From: Bacillus taeanensis
Lineage (GTDB): Bacteria; Bacillota; Bacilli; Bacillales; UBA6769
Assembly: GCF_003318295.1 (NCBI RefSeq)
Contig: NZ_QOCW01000011.1
Coordinates: 62,001 to 126,000 of the forward strand
Reading direction: 5' to 3'
DNA length: 64,000 nucleotides
Shown here: positions 34,053-43,916 of the stretch, piece after piece
Position numbering within the stretch: position 1 is the first letter of the stretch
Layout of the letters: the number at the start of each line of letters is the position of its first letter
Made by a program: the position numbers and the translations under genes
Notes under the pieces: model-generated
The model's database searches: none
The model's input: only the letters and a program-made list of their open reading frames with translations
Told to the model about the DNA's origin: nothing

Positions 34053-35729
34053 TTATTCTGTTGGTATAGCTGTTGAAGCATCGTGAACGTATTGGTTAAG
34101 CTTTTCCATATGTGCACTCTTCTCTTCTTCTTTCCAGTTAAAACGCTGTGCCATATAGTCAATAACAGGGTCTTTCCATTTACGAACCCAGTTAATATCA
34201 AAGTATAATGCGCTTGTACGACGGTTAAAGAAATCGATTGGTGCTGCCACCATTTCTTCCTCGATTCCGTACACTAATGAAACAAACACTTCTAAAGATA
34301 AGTTATGAAATTTAGCCTCTTCGCCTACAGTACGAATTATTTCATACACGCGGCTACTATTCGAACCATAGCGCTGAACAAGCTTTTGTGCTTCCTCTTG
34401 CGCTAAACCAAGCGTTATCCCTTCACGCACTTTTTCTTTAAAGAAACTTTCAAACTTAGCAGAACCACCAACATCGCCACCTGAAAGCTTAATTTTTTCT
34501 GTTGAACAGCCTGAATAGCTACCTTTCCCTTCATCTTTTAACTGTGCTGCTGCAAGGTCAACAGTACGTTCCGCCATTTTACGATATCCCGTCAATTTAC
34601 CACCAGCAATTGTAATGAGTCCTGAATCAGAAAGGAAAATTTCATCTTTACGAGAAATTTCTGACGGATCTTTTCCTTCTTCATGAATTAATGGACGAAG
34701 CCCTGCCCAACTTGATTCTACATCTTCAGGTTTAAGATTCACTTCCGGGAACATATAATTAACCGCACTTAAAATATAGTCACGATCTTCAACTGTCATT
34801 CTTGGATGAACCGGGTTTTTCGTATAATTTGTATCCGTTGTTCCAACATACGTTTTTCCGTCGCGTGGAATTGCAAACACCATCCGTTTATCACCGTTTG
34901 GTGTATCAAAGTAGACAGCATTTTTCAAAGGGAAACGACTTTGGTCAATGACTAAGTGTACGCCTTTTGTCAGACGGAGATGTTTGCCTTTTTTAGATTG
35001 ATCTTTTTCACGAATCTCATCAACCCAAGGACCAGCAGCATTTACGATTTTCTTAGCGCGAATGTCACGTGATTCCCCTGTTAGCTGATCAACAGCCCTT
35101 ACTCCAACAAGTTTCCCATTTTCGTAAAGAAGTTCTTCCGCTTTTACGTAGTTGACTGCCTTTGCACCTCGTGCTACTGCTTCTTTAATAATTTCAAGAG
35201 TTAAACGTGCATCATCTGTACGATACTCTACGTAATAACCGCTTGATTTTAAACCATCTTTTCTTAATAATGGTTCTCGTTTAAGTGTTTCAGTACGCCC
35301 TAACATTTGACGGCGCTCATGTCTTTTCACACCAGCAAGAACATCATATACATATAAACCAAGACTCGTTGAAAACTTACCAAACGTACCGCCTTGAATA
35401 AGCGGAAGCATCATCCACTCAGGTGTTGTCACATGGGGGGCATTTTCATAAACAATCGCCCGTTCTTTTCCAACTTCAGCAACTAACTTTACTTCAAGCT
35501 GCTTTAAATAACGCAAACCACCGTGTACTAATTTCGTTGAACGACTTGACGTTCCAGCCGCAAAATCCTGCATTTCAATTAAGCCTGCATTCATACCGCG
35601 CACAGCGGCATCAAGTAAAATACCAGCGCCTGTAATTCCCCCGCCAATGACAAGTAAGTCTAAATCTTCTGATGCCATATTATTTATCGTTACAGAACGT
35701 TGTAATCCTGAAAATGGTTTCGCCATCAT
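34053..35729 (-). CDS. glpD: Aerobic glycerol-3-phosphate dehydrogenase GlpD
   Basis: FAD-linked membrane-associated enzyme that oxidises glycerol 3-phosphate to dihydroxyacetone phosphate and passes electrons to menaquinone. The 558-residue product has the FAD-binding loop VIGGGITGAG (near residue 22), TKLVHGGLRYL, NAAGPWVDEIR, and the C-terminal GlpD domain. ATG at 35729 (a tandem ATG ATG) follows AAGGAGTG; a longer frame was dropped. Its leader at 35762-35828 contains a terminator with a GlpP-type motif, so expression probably depends on glycerol-3-phosphate-activated antitermination. Confidence 0.95.
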   Translation of the reverse strand: MMAKPFSGLQRSVTINNMASEDLDLLVIGGGITGAGILLDAAVRGMNAGLIEMQDFAAGTSSRSTKLVHGGLRYLKQLEVKLVAEVGKERAIVYENAPHVTTPEWMMLPLIQGGTFGKFSTSLGLYVYDVLAGVKRHERRQMLGRTETLKREPLLRKDGLKSSGYYVEYRTDDARLTLEIIKEAVARGAKAVNYVKAEELLYENGKLVGVRAVDQLTGESRDIRAKKIVNAAGPWVDEIREKDQSKKGKHLRLTKGVHLVIDQSRFPLKNAVYFDTPNGDKRMVFAIPRDGKTYVGTTDTNYTKNPVHPRMTVEDRDYILSAVNYMFPEVNLKPEDVESSWAGLRPLIHEEGKDPSEISRKDEIFLSDSGLITIAGGKLTGYRKMAERTVDLAAAQLKDEGKGSYSGCSTEKIKLSGGDVGGSAKFESFFKEKVREGITLGLAQEEAQKLVQRYGSNSSRVYEIIRTVGEEAKFHNLSLEVFVSLVYGIEEEMVAAPIDFFNRRTSALYFDINWVRKWKDPVIDYMAQRFNWKEEEKSAHMEKLNQYVHDASTAIPTE

Positions 35730-35761
35730 TTTACACTCCTTCTTATAATTGGAAAACAAAA

Positions 35762-35828
35762 AGAGGACCATAACAACACAAACGCTATACTGCTAGCTAT
35801 GTGTGTTATGGTCCTCTCCTATTCTCCG
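35762..35828 (-). promoter_or_regulatory. glpD leader: terminator/antiterminator (GlpP-type)
   Basis: Terminator arms AGAGGACCATAAC (35762-35774) and GTTATGGTCCTCT (35805-35817), with a T-rich run after the stem on the minus strand. The minus-strand motif CGGAGAATAGGAGA (35815-35828) overlaps the upstream foot of the stem and recurs exactly in the glpK leader. GlpP of B. subtilis, with glycerol 3-phosphate, prevents termination in the glpD leader; its use here is inferred. Confidence 0.8.
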
Positions 35829-35883
35829 ACCAGTTATTAACTTAATTTAATTATAACATAGTTTTTCTAAAAATAAAATCATT

Positions 35884-37392
<1,509 letters not shown>

Positions 37393-37505
37393 TTATTTAA
37401 CAGCTTAGAAAAACTTGGCTTGCCGCCAAGCCCTTTTAGCGAAAGCCTTAGTTTTTCTTATACTTTAACCGTTTAAAAAATTTAAATTTCTTAAAGTGCA
37501 AAAAA

Positions 37506-37568
37506 ATCCACACAAAACCCCCCTATTTCGCTATATTAGGTGCTTTTGTGTGGATCTCCTATTCTCCG
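37506..37568 (-). promoter_or_regulatory. glpK leader: terminator/antiterminator (GlpP-type)
   Basis: Terminator arms ATCCACACAAAA (37506-37517) and TTTTGTGTGGAT (37544-37555), with a run of six T after the stem on the minus strand. CGGAGAATAGGAGA (minus strand, 37555-37568) abuts the stem, identical to the motif in the glpD leader. It lies about 125 bases before the glpK start. Confidence 0.82.
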
Positions 37569-37597
37569 TCACACTGTTAATATTAACTTGTAAATCT

Positions 37598-37626
37598 ATT
37601 ACACCAAGAATTGAAAACGATGTCAA
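37598..37626 (-). promoter_or_regulatory. glpK promoter (sigma-A type)
   Basis: On the minus strand TTGACA (37621-37626) and TGTAAT (37598-37603) are separated by exactly 17 bases. Transcription would start near 37591, upstream of the GlpP-type leader. Confidence 0.8.
37611..37625 (+). promoter_or_regulatory. cre (CcpA site) over the glpK -35 box
   Basis: TTGAAAACGATGTCA fits the degenerate cre consensus WTGNAANCGNWNNCW at every position. It covers the -35 box and spacer of the glpK promoter, a repressing position. Confidence 0.8.
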
Positions 37627-37743
37627 CTATTATTCATTATCTTATTATTTTTATGAATCATATAAAACCGTTTTCATTTCCGGTATAATGTTATAATAAA
37701 TTAAATTTATTTATTAGCTTTACAAACAATTGGAGGAATATAA

Positions 37744-38949
37744 ATGAAACAAAAATATATGACCGGAAGTTTTCAATTAATGAAATCATTGAACCTTTCT
37801 CTGATCTTAAATACTATTCGTGAAAAAGGACCCATTTCAAGAGCAGATGTTGCAAAGGTAACGAAACTAACTCCTCCGACGGTTAGCAACTTAGTACGTG
37901 AATTGTTAGAAACCGAAATGGTAATTGAAAGTAATTTAGGGGTTTCAAAAGGCGGCCGTAAACCAACAATGTTAGTCATTAATGCAAAGAATTTTTTCAT
38001 TATCGGCTTAGATGTTGGGCCAAAACACGTAAAAGCAGTGTTAGCAGATTTAAACGCTAATATACTTCAGCGTTATAAAGTAAAAATCCCCTTTCCTGCT
38101 ACAAATGAAAAGCTGCTTGAACTATTAAAAGAAGTCATTTACAACATGAAAAAAAATTTAGATGAAAGTAAGCTGCTCGGAATTGGAGTTGCCATGCACG
38201 GAATGGTTGACGTCAAAAACGGTCTCTCGCTCTTTGCTCCGAACCTACAGCTGCGGGATATTCCAATTAAAGAATACTTAGAAAATGAATTTAATATTCT
38301 TGTAAAAGTTGAAAACGATGCCCGTGCAATGGCACTTGGCGAGTATTGGTTTGGTATAGGCAAAGAAATTGATCATATGGTAGCCGTAAATGTCGGGAGC
38401 GGAATTGGAGCTGGCATTGTAATAGACGGTAAGCTGTTATACGGGGAAAATGATATTAGCGGTGAAATCGGGCATATGACAATTGATATTGACGGATTAA
38501 AATGCAGCTGTGGGAATTACGGCTGTTTGCAAACACTTGCTTCTGGTCCCGCTTTAGCAGAACGGGCGATAAAAGAACTTGCGATCGGTAAAGAAAGTCT
38601 GCTAACAGAACTTACCGAAAACAATTTAGAGAAAATTGACGGTGCGCTAATCTATAACGCTGCTTTAAAGGGAGATCAACTCAGCATTGACATCTTACAC
38701 GAAACAGCACGTTATCTCGGGATTGGTCTTACTAATTTAATTCATACCGTTAATCCAAAACGCATTGTAATCGGCGGTGGTGTTTCCAAAGCAAATCAAT
38801 TTATTTTAAAAACCGTTAAACGAACGATTGAAACAAGAGCATTAACAAAATCTGCAAAACAAACTGAAGTGATGATTTCAGAACTAGGTGATGACGCAAC
38901 TTCAATCGGTGCTGTAGCACTTATTTTTACACAAGTGTTTGCTTCATAA
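37744..38949 (+). CDS. ROK-family transcriptional regulator (XylR/NagC-like)
   Basis: A 401-residue regulator. An N-terminal winged helix (residues 15-75: SRADVAKVTKLTPPTVSNLV as a segment) is joined to a ROK sugar-kinase-like domain. The latter has the zinc site KCSCGNYGCLQT and NVGSGIGAGIVIDGK. The kinase Asp and GIGVAMHGMVD segment are kept, as in many ROK repressors. TTGGAGGAATATAA precedes the ATG. It is divergent from glpK and could regulate it or an unlinked sugar system; the ligand is unknown. Confidence 0.87.
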   Translation: MKQKYMTGSFQLMKSLNLSLILNTIREKGPISRADVAKVTKLTPPTVSNLVRELLETEMVIESNLGVSKGGRKPTMLVINAKNFFIIGLDVGPKHVKAVLADLNANILQRYKVKIPFPATNEKLLELLKEVIYNMKKNLDESKLLGIGVAMHGMVDVKNGLSLFAPNLQLRDIPIKEYLENEFNILVKVENDARAMALGEYWFGIGKEIDHMVAVNVGSGIGAGIVIDGKLLYGENDISGEIGHMTIDIDGLKCSCGNYGCLQTLASGPALAERAIKELAIGKESLLTELTENNLEKIDGALIYNAALKGDQLSIDILHETARYLGIGLTNLIHTVNPKRIVIGGGVSKANQFILKTVKRTIETRALTKSAKQTEVMISELGDDATSIGAVALIFTQVFAS

Positions 38950-38952
38950 TTC

Positions 38953-38990
38953 AAAAATGATCCAAGCCGGACGGCGTGGATCATTTTTTA
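38953..38990. terminator. Terminator between the ROK gene and urtE
   Basis: AAAAATGATCCA / TGGATCATTTTTTA around a GC-rich loop, between two convergent genes. Confidence 0.88.
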
Positions 38991-38993
38991 TCT

Positions 38994-39686
38994 CTAAACA
39001 CTTAAATACTTATACACTTCTTCATCTACTACACTCTCCACATCACTTTCATAAACGATTTGACCGTGATCCATGACATAAATGTAATCAGCTACACTTT
39101 TGGCAAAATCTAAATTTTGTTCGACAAGAAGCATAGATGTATTGGAATTCTCTTTAATTTTACGAATAACATTTTGAATATCCTCAACAATGTTTGGCTG
39201 TATGCCTTCTGTCGGCTCATCTAATAATAAGAAAGACGGATCTGCCACAAGGGCACGGGCAATTGCTAACTGCTGCTGCTGTCCACCGCTCAAATCACCG
39301 CCATTCCTTTTAGCAAAGCTTTTTAAAATCGGGAAATATTCATACACTTCTTCTGAAATGCTCTGTTTCTTTTTATTTGCTTCTAAACCGATTAATAAAT
39401 TTTCATAAACTGTTAACTTCGGAAAAATTTCGCGCCCCTGCGGCACATAGCTTATTCCATTTAGTGCACGCCCAGAAGGACGCTGCTTCAAAATGTCGTT
39501 TTCTTGAAAATGAATGCTCCCGCTTTTTGGGCTTAAAATGCCGATAATAGCTTTTAACAATGTTGTTTTGCCTACCCCATTACGCCCCATTAAACAAACG
39601 ACTTGATTGCTTTTCACTGTTAAATTGACGTCACGCAGCACCATACTTTCTCCATATCCTACTTCAAGCTGTTGAAGATTTAGCAT
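38994..39686 (-). CDS. urtE: Urea ABC importer ATPase UrtE
   Basis: A 230-residue ATPase of the LivF type: Walker A GRNGVGKTT, signature LSGGQQQQLAIARAL, Walker B LLLDEPTEGIQPNIV, switch VEQNLDFA. The phrase EGIQPNIVEDI is typical of UrtE. It overlaps urtD by 23 bases and is the last gene of urtABCDE. It energises urea uptake together with UrtD. Confidence 0.92.
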   Translation of the reverse strand: MLNLQQLEVGYGESMVLRDVNLTVKSNQVVCLMGRNGVGKTTLLKAIIGILSPKSGSIHFQENDILKQRPSGRALNGISYVPQGREIFPKLTVYENLLIGLEANKKKQSISEEVYEYFPILKSFAKRNGGDLSGGQQQQLAIARALVADPSFLLLDEPTEGIQPNIVEDIQNVIRKIKENSNTSMLLVEQNLDFAKSVADYIYVMDHGQIVYESDVESVVDEEVYKYLSV

Positions 39687-40443
39687 CTCGATCCCCTTCT
39701 CTTCCTAAATACACTTCTTTTACTCGTGAATTGCTTTGAACTTCTTCCATCGTTCCTTGACAGAGCAGTTGTCCTTCATGCATAACCGTTACCTTTTCAG
39801 CATATTCCCGTACAAAGTCCATATCGTGCTCGACAATGAGGACTGTTCGTTCTTCAGCAATTTTTTGGATAAGTTCCCCTGTTTTCGTTCGTTCCGCTTT
39901 TGACATGCCGGCAATTGGTTCGTCTAATAAAATAAGCTCCGGCTCCTGAAGAAGAACCATGGCAATTTCAAGCCACTGCTTTTGACCGTGTGCAAGCGAA
40001 CCTGCTTTTTGATCTTTTACATCGGTTAAGTTAATCAGGGAAAGCATCTCTTCTAAACGTATTTTTTGATCGTTTGTAAGAACTGCTTTGATAATACTCC
40101 ATAACGTTTTTTTCTGTTTCATGGCAATCATTAAATTTTCATAAACAGTAAGATTATAGAAAATTGAAGGCGCCTGAAATTTCCTCGAAATTCCTTTATG
40201 GACAATTTCGTGCTCCTGCAGTTTTGAAATATTTGCTTTTCCTTTAAAAAGAACTTTTCCGCTGCTAATTTTTGTTTTGCCGCAAATAACATCAAGAAGC
40301 GTTGTTTTCCCCGCACCATTTGGTCCTATTAAAAAATGAAGCTCACACGTTCCCAGCTCAAACGTCAAATTGTGAATCGCCTTAAATCCGCTAAAATCAA
40401 CCGTAATGTCTTCGGACTTCAGAATCAGTTTGCTGTTTGACAC
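39664..40443 (-). CDS. urtD: Urea ABC importer ATPase UrtD
   Basis: A 259-residue ATPase of the LivG type: Walker A GPNGAGKTT, signature variant LAHGQKQWLEIAMVL (typical UrtD wording), Walker B LILLDEPIAGMSKAE, switch VEHDMDFVREYA. The GTG start lies inside urtC, with a 47-base overlap that implies translational coupling. Confidence 0.92.
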   Translation of the reverse strand: MSNSKLILKSEDITVDFSGFKAIHNLTFELGTCELHFLIGPNGAGKTTLLDVICGKTKISSGKVLFKGKANISKLQEHEIVHKGISRKFQAPSIFYNLTVYENLMIAMKQKKTLWSIIKAVLTNDQKIRLEEMLSLINLTDVKDQKAGSLAHGQKQWLEIAMVLLQEPELILLDEPIAGMSKAERTKTGELIQKIAEERTVLIVEHDMDFVREYAEKVTVMHEGQLLCQGTMEEVQSNSRVKEVYLGREGDRDAKSSTA

Positions 40444-41485
40444 CTTTAAATGACCACCTTCCCATTAAATTTTTAAACAGTCCCATTAATCCATTCGGTA
40501 AGAAAACAACAACAATTACAAATGTTAAACCTAAGAAATAAAGCCATATATCTGGATACGTTTCACTAAAACCTGTTTTCGCCGCATTGACAAGGACCGC
40601 TCCGATGATTGGACCAATTAGAGTACCGCGGCCGCCAAGCGCTACCCAAAGCACCATTTCAATTGAAGGAATAATTCCCATCATTGTCGGTGAAATAATT
40701 CCTACCTGCAAAACAAAAAGCATACCAGCAATCCCTGCTAATCCTGCGGAGATCGCATAAACAAATGTTTTATAAACAGAAGGATTATATCCTAAAAAAC
40801 GAAGACGGTTTTCTCCATCACGAATTCCAACTAACACTTTTCCTAATCTGCCGCTCACAAGTTTAGTCACCGCTAAAAATGCCGCGATTAAGATAAATAA
40901 CGTCACATAATAGATCATCATCTGCGTACCGGGAGAAAACAACGAAAAACCAAAAATAGTAGTAAAGCCGGTTACTCCATTTGTTCCACCCGTAATGCTC
41001 TGCTGTCCGACAAAAAGGGTTACGACAACTACAACGAGCGCCTGCGATAAAATTGTAAAGTAAACACCATTGATCCGATTTCGAAAAGTTAAATATCCTA
41101 ATGCAAGGGCAAGTACAGCAGGAATGGCAATCCCGAGTAAAACAGCAAACACCGGATTTTGAAACGGGATCCAAAGAAGAGGAAGTTCTGTTACACCGCT
41201 CCACTGCATAAAATCCGGCAGACTTCCTCCTCCTGATTCAAGCTTTAAGTACATCGCCATCGCGTAAGCTCCAAAGCCGAAAAAAATACCATGACCTAAA
41301 CTTAAAACCCCTGTATAGCCCCATAATAAATCTAATCCGATAACAAGAATTGCAAACGCTAAAAATTTACCAAGTAAATTTAAACGGAAATCTGATAAAA
41401 ACAGCGGAGCAAGACATAATAAAATCAATAATGCCAATAAAAACCATTTTTTATTTAACAATTTATAAGTTAAACCTCTTTGCAT
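40397..41485 (-). CDS. urtC: Urea ABC importer permease UrtC
   Basis: A 362-residue LivM-type permease with about ten helices. Characteristic are GLDLLWGYTGVLSLGHGIFFGFGAY (residues 44-68), GQQSITGGTNGVTG and RFLGYNPSVYKTFVY. AGGGGCG lies upstream of the ATG. It overlaps urtD and follows urtB by 21 bases. Confidence 0.93.
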   Translation of the reverse strand: MQRGLTYKLLNKKWFLLALLILLCLAPLFLSDFRLNLLGKFLAFAILVIGLDLLWGYTGVLSLGHGIFFGFGAYAMAMYLKLESGGGSLPDFMQWSGVTELPLLWIPFQNPVFAVLLGIAIPAVLALALGYLTFRNRINGVYFTILSQALVVVVVTLFVGQQSITGGTNGVTGFTTIFGFSLFSPGTQMMIYYVTLFILIAAFLAVTKLVSGRLGKVLVGIRDGENRLRFLGYNPSVYKTFVYAISAGLAGIAGMLFVLQVGIISPTMMGIIPSIEMVLWVALGGRGTLIGPIIGAVLVNAAKTGFSETYPDIWLYFLGLTFVIVVVFLPNGLMGLFKNLMGRWSFKGVKQQTDSEVRRHYG

Positions 41486-41505
41486 AACACGACGCCCCTA
41501 AAAAT

Positions 41506-42408
41506 TTAGTCTAATGCCCTTGATTTCGTGCCAACAAGGCCTGATGGCTTCCATTGTAAAAAGGTAATGATAAGAAGGAAGATAAGTACTTTACCAAGCG
41601 TTGCAGTCGTCCAATATTCAAATAATGTATTAAAAAAGCCAATCCCAAACGCACCAGCAACCGTGCCCGCAAGCATACCGACTCCGCCAACTACAACGAC
41701 CATAAATGCATCAATAATATAATAAGTTCCAATAGAAGGACCAATCGGACCAAGTAATGTTAACGCACAGCCGGCAATACCTGCGAAACCAGAACCGATC
41801 GCAAATGTCATTAGATCGACCTTTCGCGTTTGAACACCTAAACATTCAGCCATTTGTCTATTCTGCATAACCGCTCGAATTCTTCTACCGTTTGATGTTT
41901 GATAAAAATATAAATAAACAGCTCCTAAACAAAGTACAACAAGAAAAATAATAAAAATACGTGTGTATGGTAATACAAGACCTGCAGCCTCAAGACCGCC
42001 CTTTAAAAAGCTCGGGCTTGTAACACCCACGTTTGGCGCTCCAAAAATCGTTCGTGCGAGCTGCTGCAGCATTAGTCCAACACCCCATGTTGCAAGCAAA
42101 CTGTCAAGCGGACGCTTATATAAAAATTGAATTAGTGAAACTTCTAAAAGCATGCCGATTGCCGCTGTAATAATAAAAGCTGCTGGAATGGCAATTAAAA
42201 AATAAAGATCAAAATATTGCTCGGAAACATTTTTTATAAAGATTGTTTGCATAATGTAGGTAACATAAGCACCAATCATAATAAACTCCCCATGCGCCAT
42301 GTTAATAACATTCATTAACCCAAATGTAATCGCCAATCCTAAAGCAATTAACAGCAAAATAGAGCCTAAACTCGCTCCGTTAAATAACGTTAAAAGCGTA
42401 CTTTCCAT
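41506..42408 (-). CDS. urtB: Urea ABC importer permease UrtB
   Basis: A 300-residue LivH-type permease with eight or so helices: [20 protein letters not shown] (residues 29-48), [42 protein letters not shown] (residues 195-213). GGGAGAAACACG precedes the ATG. Part of the five-gene operon with urtA 87 bases upstream. Confidence 0.93.
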   Translation of the reverse strand: MESTLLTLFNGASLGSILLLIALGLAITFGLMNVINMAHGEFIMIGAYVTYIMQTIFIKNVSEQYFDLYFLIAIPAAFIITAAIGMLLEVSLIQFLYKRPLDSLLATWGVGLMLQQLARTIFGAPNVGVTSPSFLKGGLEAAGLVLPYTRIFIIFLVVLCLGAVYLYFYQTSNGRRIRAVMQNRQMAECLGVQTRKVDLMTFAIGSGFAGIAGCALTLLGPIGPSIGTYYIIDAFMVVVVGGVGMLAGTVAGAFGIGFFNTLFEYWTTATLGKVLIFLLIITFLQWKPSGLVGTKSRALD

Positions 42409-42495
42409 CGTGTTTCTCCCTTCCCAACTCGTTACCTTATATAAGAAAGAGAAAGAGGCAGATCGTTTTACGAGCCCCTCTTTCCGCCTTTATCT

Positions 42496-43743
42496 TTATT
42501 GACTTAAGCCGCTTGCCCACTCATAACCTTTTAAATATGGATCTGGTTTTACAGGCTCACCTGAGTTCCAAAGCTCTGTAAACTGACCGTCACTTTGAAT
42601 TTCTCCAATGCGCACGGTTTTATACACATGCTGGTTGTCGCCATCAATTTTGATCGGACCGCCTGGTGCATTAAATTCTAATTCTTTTGCGGCTTCTTTT
42701 ACTTTTTCTACATCAGTTGATCCTGCTTTCTCCACTGCTTGTGCCCATAAATGTACTTGGAAGTAAGCTGCTTCAATCGGATCATCTGTAACACGATCTT
42801 CTCCATATGCTTCTTTATATTTTTTTACAAATTCTTCATTTTCAGGCGTATCTGTTGTTTGGTAATAATTCCAGCTTGCCAAATGTCCTTCTAATACATC
42901 AGCACCAATTCCGCGAATTTCTTCCTCTGCAATACTTACAGAAAGAACAGTAATGTCATCTGATGTAATCCCCGCATCTTTTAGCTGTTTAAAGAATGCC
43001 ACATTGCTGTCACCGTTTAATGTATTAAAAATAACTTCAGGGTTTTCTTTTTTGATTTTAGCAATGATCGTATTATAGTCTGTATGTCCAAGCGGTGTAT
43101 ACTCTTCCCCAACAAGTTCACCGCCTTCAGCTGCTAGCTGGACTTTAATTGCACCGTTTGCTGTTCTTGGGAATACATAATCAGATCCTAGTAAATAAAA
43201 CTTTTTACCGCGGTTTTCTAACAGCCACTCTACTGCAGGAACAATTTGCTGGTTTGGCGCAGCGCCGCTGTAAAAAATATTTGGTGATGATTCCATTCCT
43301 TCGTATTGTACTGGATACCATAATAAACCGTTATTTTCTTCGATAACTGGAAGCATCGCTTTACGACTCGCAGAAGTCCAGCCTCCAAAAATTGTTGCTA
43401 CTTCATCTTGCTGAAGAAGTTTTTTTGCTTTCTCAGCAAATGTCGGCCAATCAGATGCACCATCTTCAATAATCGGTTTAATTTGTTTGCCTAACAACCC
43501 ACCATTGGCGTTAATTTCTTCGATGGCTAATAGTTCTGCATCGCGCAGGGATACTTCACTAATTGCCATCGTTCCGCTTAATGAATGTAAAATACCTACT
43601 TCAATGACATCTCCATCATTTGCTGAACTTCCTTCATTTTCCTCTGTCTCTGTTGCTGATTGCTGTTCTGCACATCCAGCTGCCGCAATTAACATTACTA
43701 CCATAAATACCGCAAATAGTTTTTGGAATGGTTTTAATTTCAC
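42496..43743 (-). CDS. urtA: Urea-binding lipoprotein UrtA
   Basis: Periplasmic-type solute receptor that binds urea outside the membrane and delivers it to UrtBC. The lipobox is LIAAAGC near residue 24, and the mature part starts [17 protein letters not shown] as a segment. UrtA-specific wording is [17 protein letters not shown] and [12 protein letters not shown]. The start is taken as GTG at 43743; an ATG four codons earlier directly abuts GGGAG and is an alternative. Urease genes are not in the window. Expression is probably nitrogen controlled, through the TnrA-type box upstream. Confidence 0.93.
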   Translation of the reverse strand: MKLKPFQKLFAVFMVVMLIAAAGCAEQQSATETEENEGSSANDGDVIEVGILHSLSGTMAISEVSLRDAELLAIEEINANGGLLGKQIKPIIEDGASDWPTFAEKAKKLLQQDEVATIFGGWTSASRKAMLPVIEENNGLLWYPVQYEGMESSPNIFYSGAAPNQQIVPAVEWLLENRGKKFYLLGSDYVFPRTANGAIKVQLAAEGGELVGEEYTPLGHTDYNTIIAKIKKENPEVIFNTLNGDSNVAFFKQLKDAGITSDDITVLSVSIAEEEIRGIGADVLEGHLASWNYYQTTDTPENEEFVKKYKEAYGEDRVTDDPIEAAYFQVHLWAQAVEKAGSTDVEKVKEAAKELEFNAPGGPIKIDGDNQHVYKTVRIGEIQSDGQFTELWNSGEPVKPDPYLKGYEWASGLSQ

Positions 43744-43795
43744 TTGTCCGTCCATCTCCCTTTATTTTTTCTGAATTTTCTATCTCATGTTTCAA

Positions 43796-43824
43796 ATGTT
43801 ACCAATGCATTCCACTACTTTCCA
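43796..43824 (-). promoter_or_regulatory. Predicted urtA promoter (weak, activator dependent)
   Basis: On the minus strand TAACAT (43796-43801) could be the -10 box with a poor -35, TGGAAA (43819-43824), 17 bases away. Transcription would start near 43789, which places the TnrA-like box centre about 50 bases upstream. Confidence 0.5.
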
Positions 43825-43830
43825 TATTTG

Positions 43831-43847
43831 TGTAATATTTCATTACA
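43831..43847. promoter_or_regulatory. TnrA-type box upstream of urtA
   Basis: TGTAATATTTCATTACA matches the TnrA consensus TGTNANAWWWTMTNACA at 16 of 17 positions (C for T at position 11). TnrA activates nitrogen-scavenging genes in Bacilli during nitrogen limitation, usually from sites centred near -50. Confidence 0.7.
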
Positions 43848-43878
43848 CACTTTTCCTTTTTTACCTTTTCCCCATAGG

Positions 43879-43915
43879 AAAAAGCTTACGCATCATGTTT
43901 GCGTAAGCTTTTTTA
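43879..43915 (-). terminator. Terminator of yhcX
   Basis: GAAAAAGCTTACGCA / TGCGTAAGCTTTTTT, immediately after the yhcX stop on the minus strand. Confidence 0.92.
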
Positions 43916-43916
43916 A

